From CALCTE01 sp045627885 (GTDB taxonomy: Bacteria; Bacillota; Clostridia; Oscillospirales; CAG-272), in contig JAZQOM010000017.1 in NCBI GenBank assembly GCA_045627885.1, positions 1 through 12,756 of the forward strand: 12,756 nt of DNA. Reading direction: 5' to 3'. Positions 12,716 to 12,756 of the stretch are shown piece by piece. A program made the translations under genes and the position numbers. Every line of letters begins with the position of its first letter. The first letter of the stretch is position 1. The notes under the pieces were generated by a model, which saw only the letters and a program-made list of their open reading frames with translations, made no database searches and was not told the DNA's origin.

Positions 12716-12744
12716 TTGACAATATTCTTCTGAAATGCTATGCT
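12716..12744 (+). promoter_or_regulatory. Near-consensus sigma-A promoter pointing out of the window
   Basis: TTGACA (12716-12721), 17-base spacer, TATGCT (12739-12744). The -35 is perfect and the -10 matches four of six. The gene it serves begins after the window ends at 12756. Confidence 0.65.
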
Positions 12745-12756
12745 GATATTGAATGA

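Overview
The window looks like chromosomal DNA of an anaerobic Bacillota, probably a gut-type Clostridia (Oscillospiraceae/Ruminococcaceae-like). This rests on strong AGGAGG ribosome sites, a TnpV transposon-type protein, the clostridial flavour of the shikimate enzymes and the many zinc-ribbon membrane proteins. The call is inferred from gene content; no rRNA, tRNA or CRISPR was seen.

Left part (1-3.7 kb, + strand, AT-rich): a closely spaced run of envelope-type genes. It holds the C-terminal end of an SPFH/YdjI-like protein with two zinc ribbons, a four-helix membrane protein with a coiled tail, a zinc-ribbon/repeat/single-helix protein with a C-terminal domain, a soluble TPR-like protein, a two-helix membrane protein ending in a diverged YidD-like domain, and a 39-residue basic protein too short for ordinary ORF calling. 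A perfect 16-bp hairpin overlaps the ribosome site of the YidD-like gene. The run ends at a hairpin that also works as a terminator for the genes facing it.

Middle part (3.7-5.25 kb): a small - strand mobile-element remnant (60-aa protein, TnpV, and a start-less reading frame behind it), an intergenic stretch with an orphan hairpin, and a + strand VOC-superfamily (glyoxalase-fold) protein closed by a bidirectional terminator.

Right part (5.25-12.4 kb, - strand, higher GC): one long operon. A promoter near 12.39 kb precedes a PlsC-like acyltransferase with a zinc ribbon, then aroB, aroC, a fused aroE-aroK, aroQ, aroA, an AroQ-class chorismate mutase, a 73-aa two-helix membrane protein and a YbjQ-family protein. 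Most junctions from aroB onward are ATGA overlaps, so translation is probably coupled. Together the aro genes convert DAHP to chorismate and on to prephenate. DAHP synthase and the prephenate-consuming enzymes are not in the window. The EPSP synthase has alanine where glyphosate-sensitive enzymes have glycine.

Right edge (12.4-12.75 kb): no gene, but a dense set of hairpins with imperfect inverted repeats and a near-consensus sigma-A promoter pointing out of the window.

The least explained parts are the SPFH/zinc-ribbon/TPR/YidD-like cluster with its hairpin, and the hairpin array at the right edge. The aro operon is well explained but has notable details: the fusion, the EPSPS active-site change, and unexpected partners at both ends.
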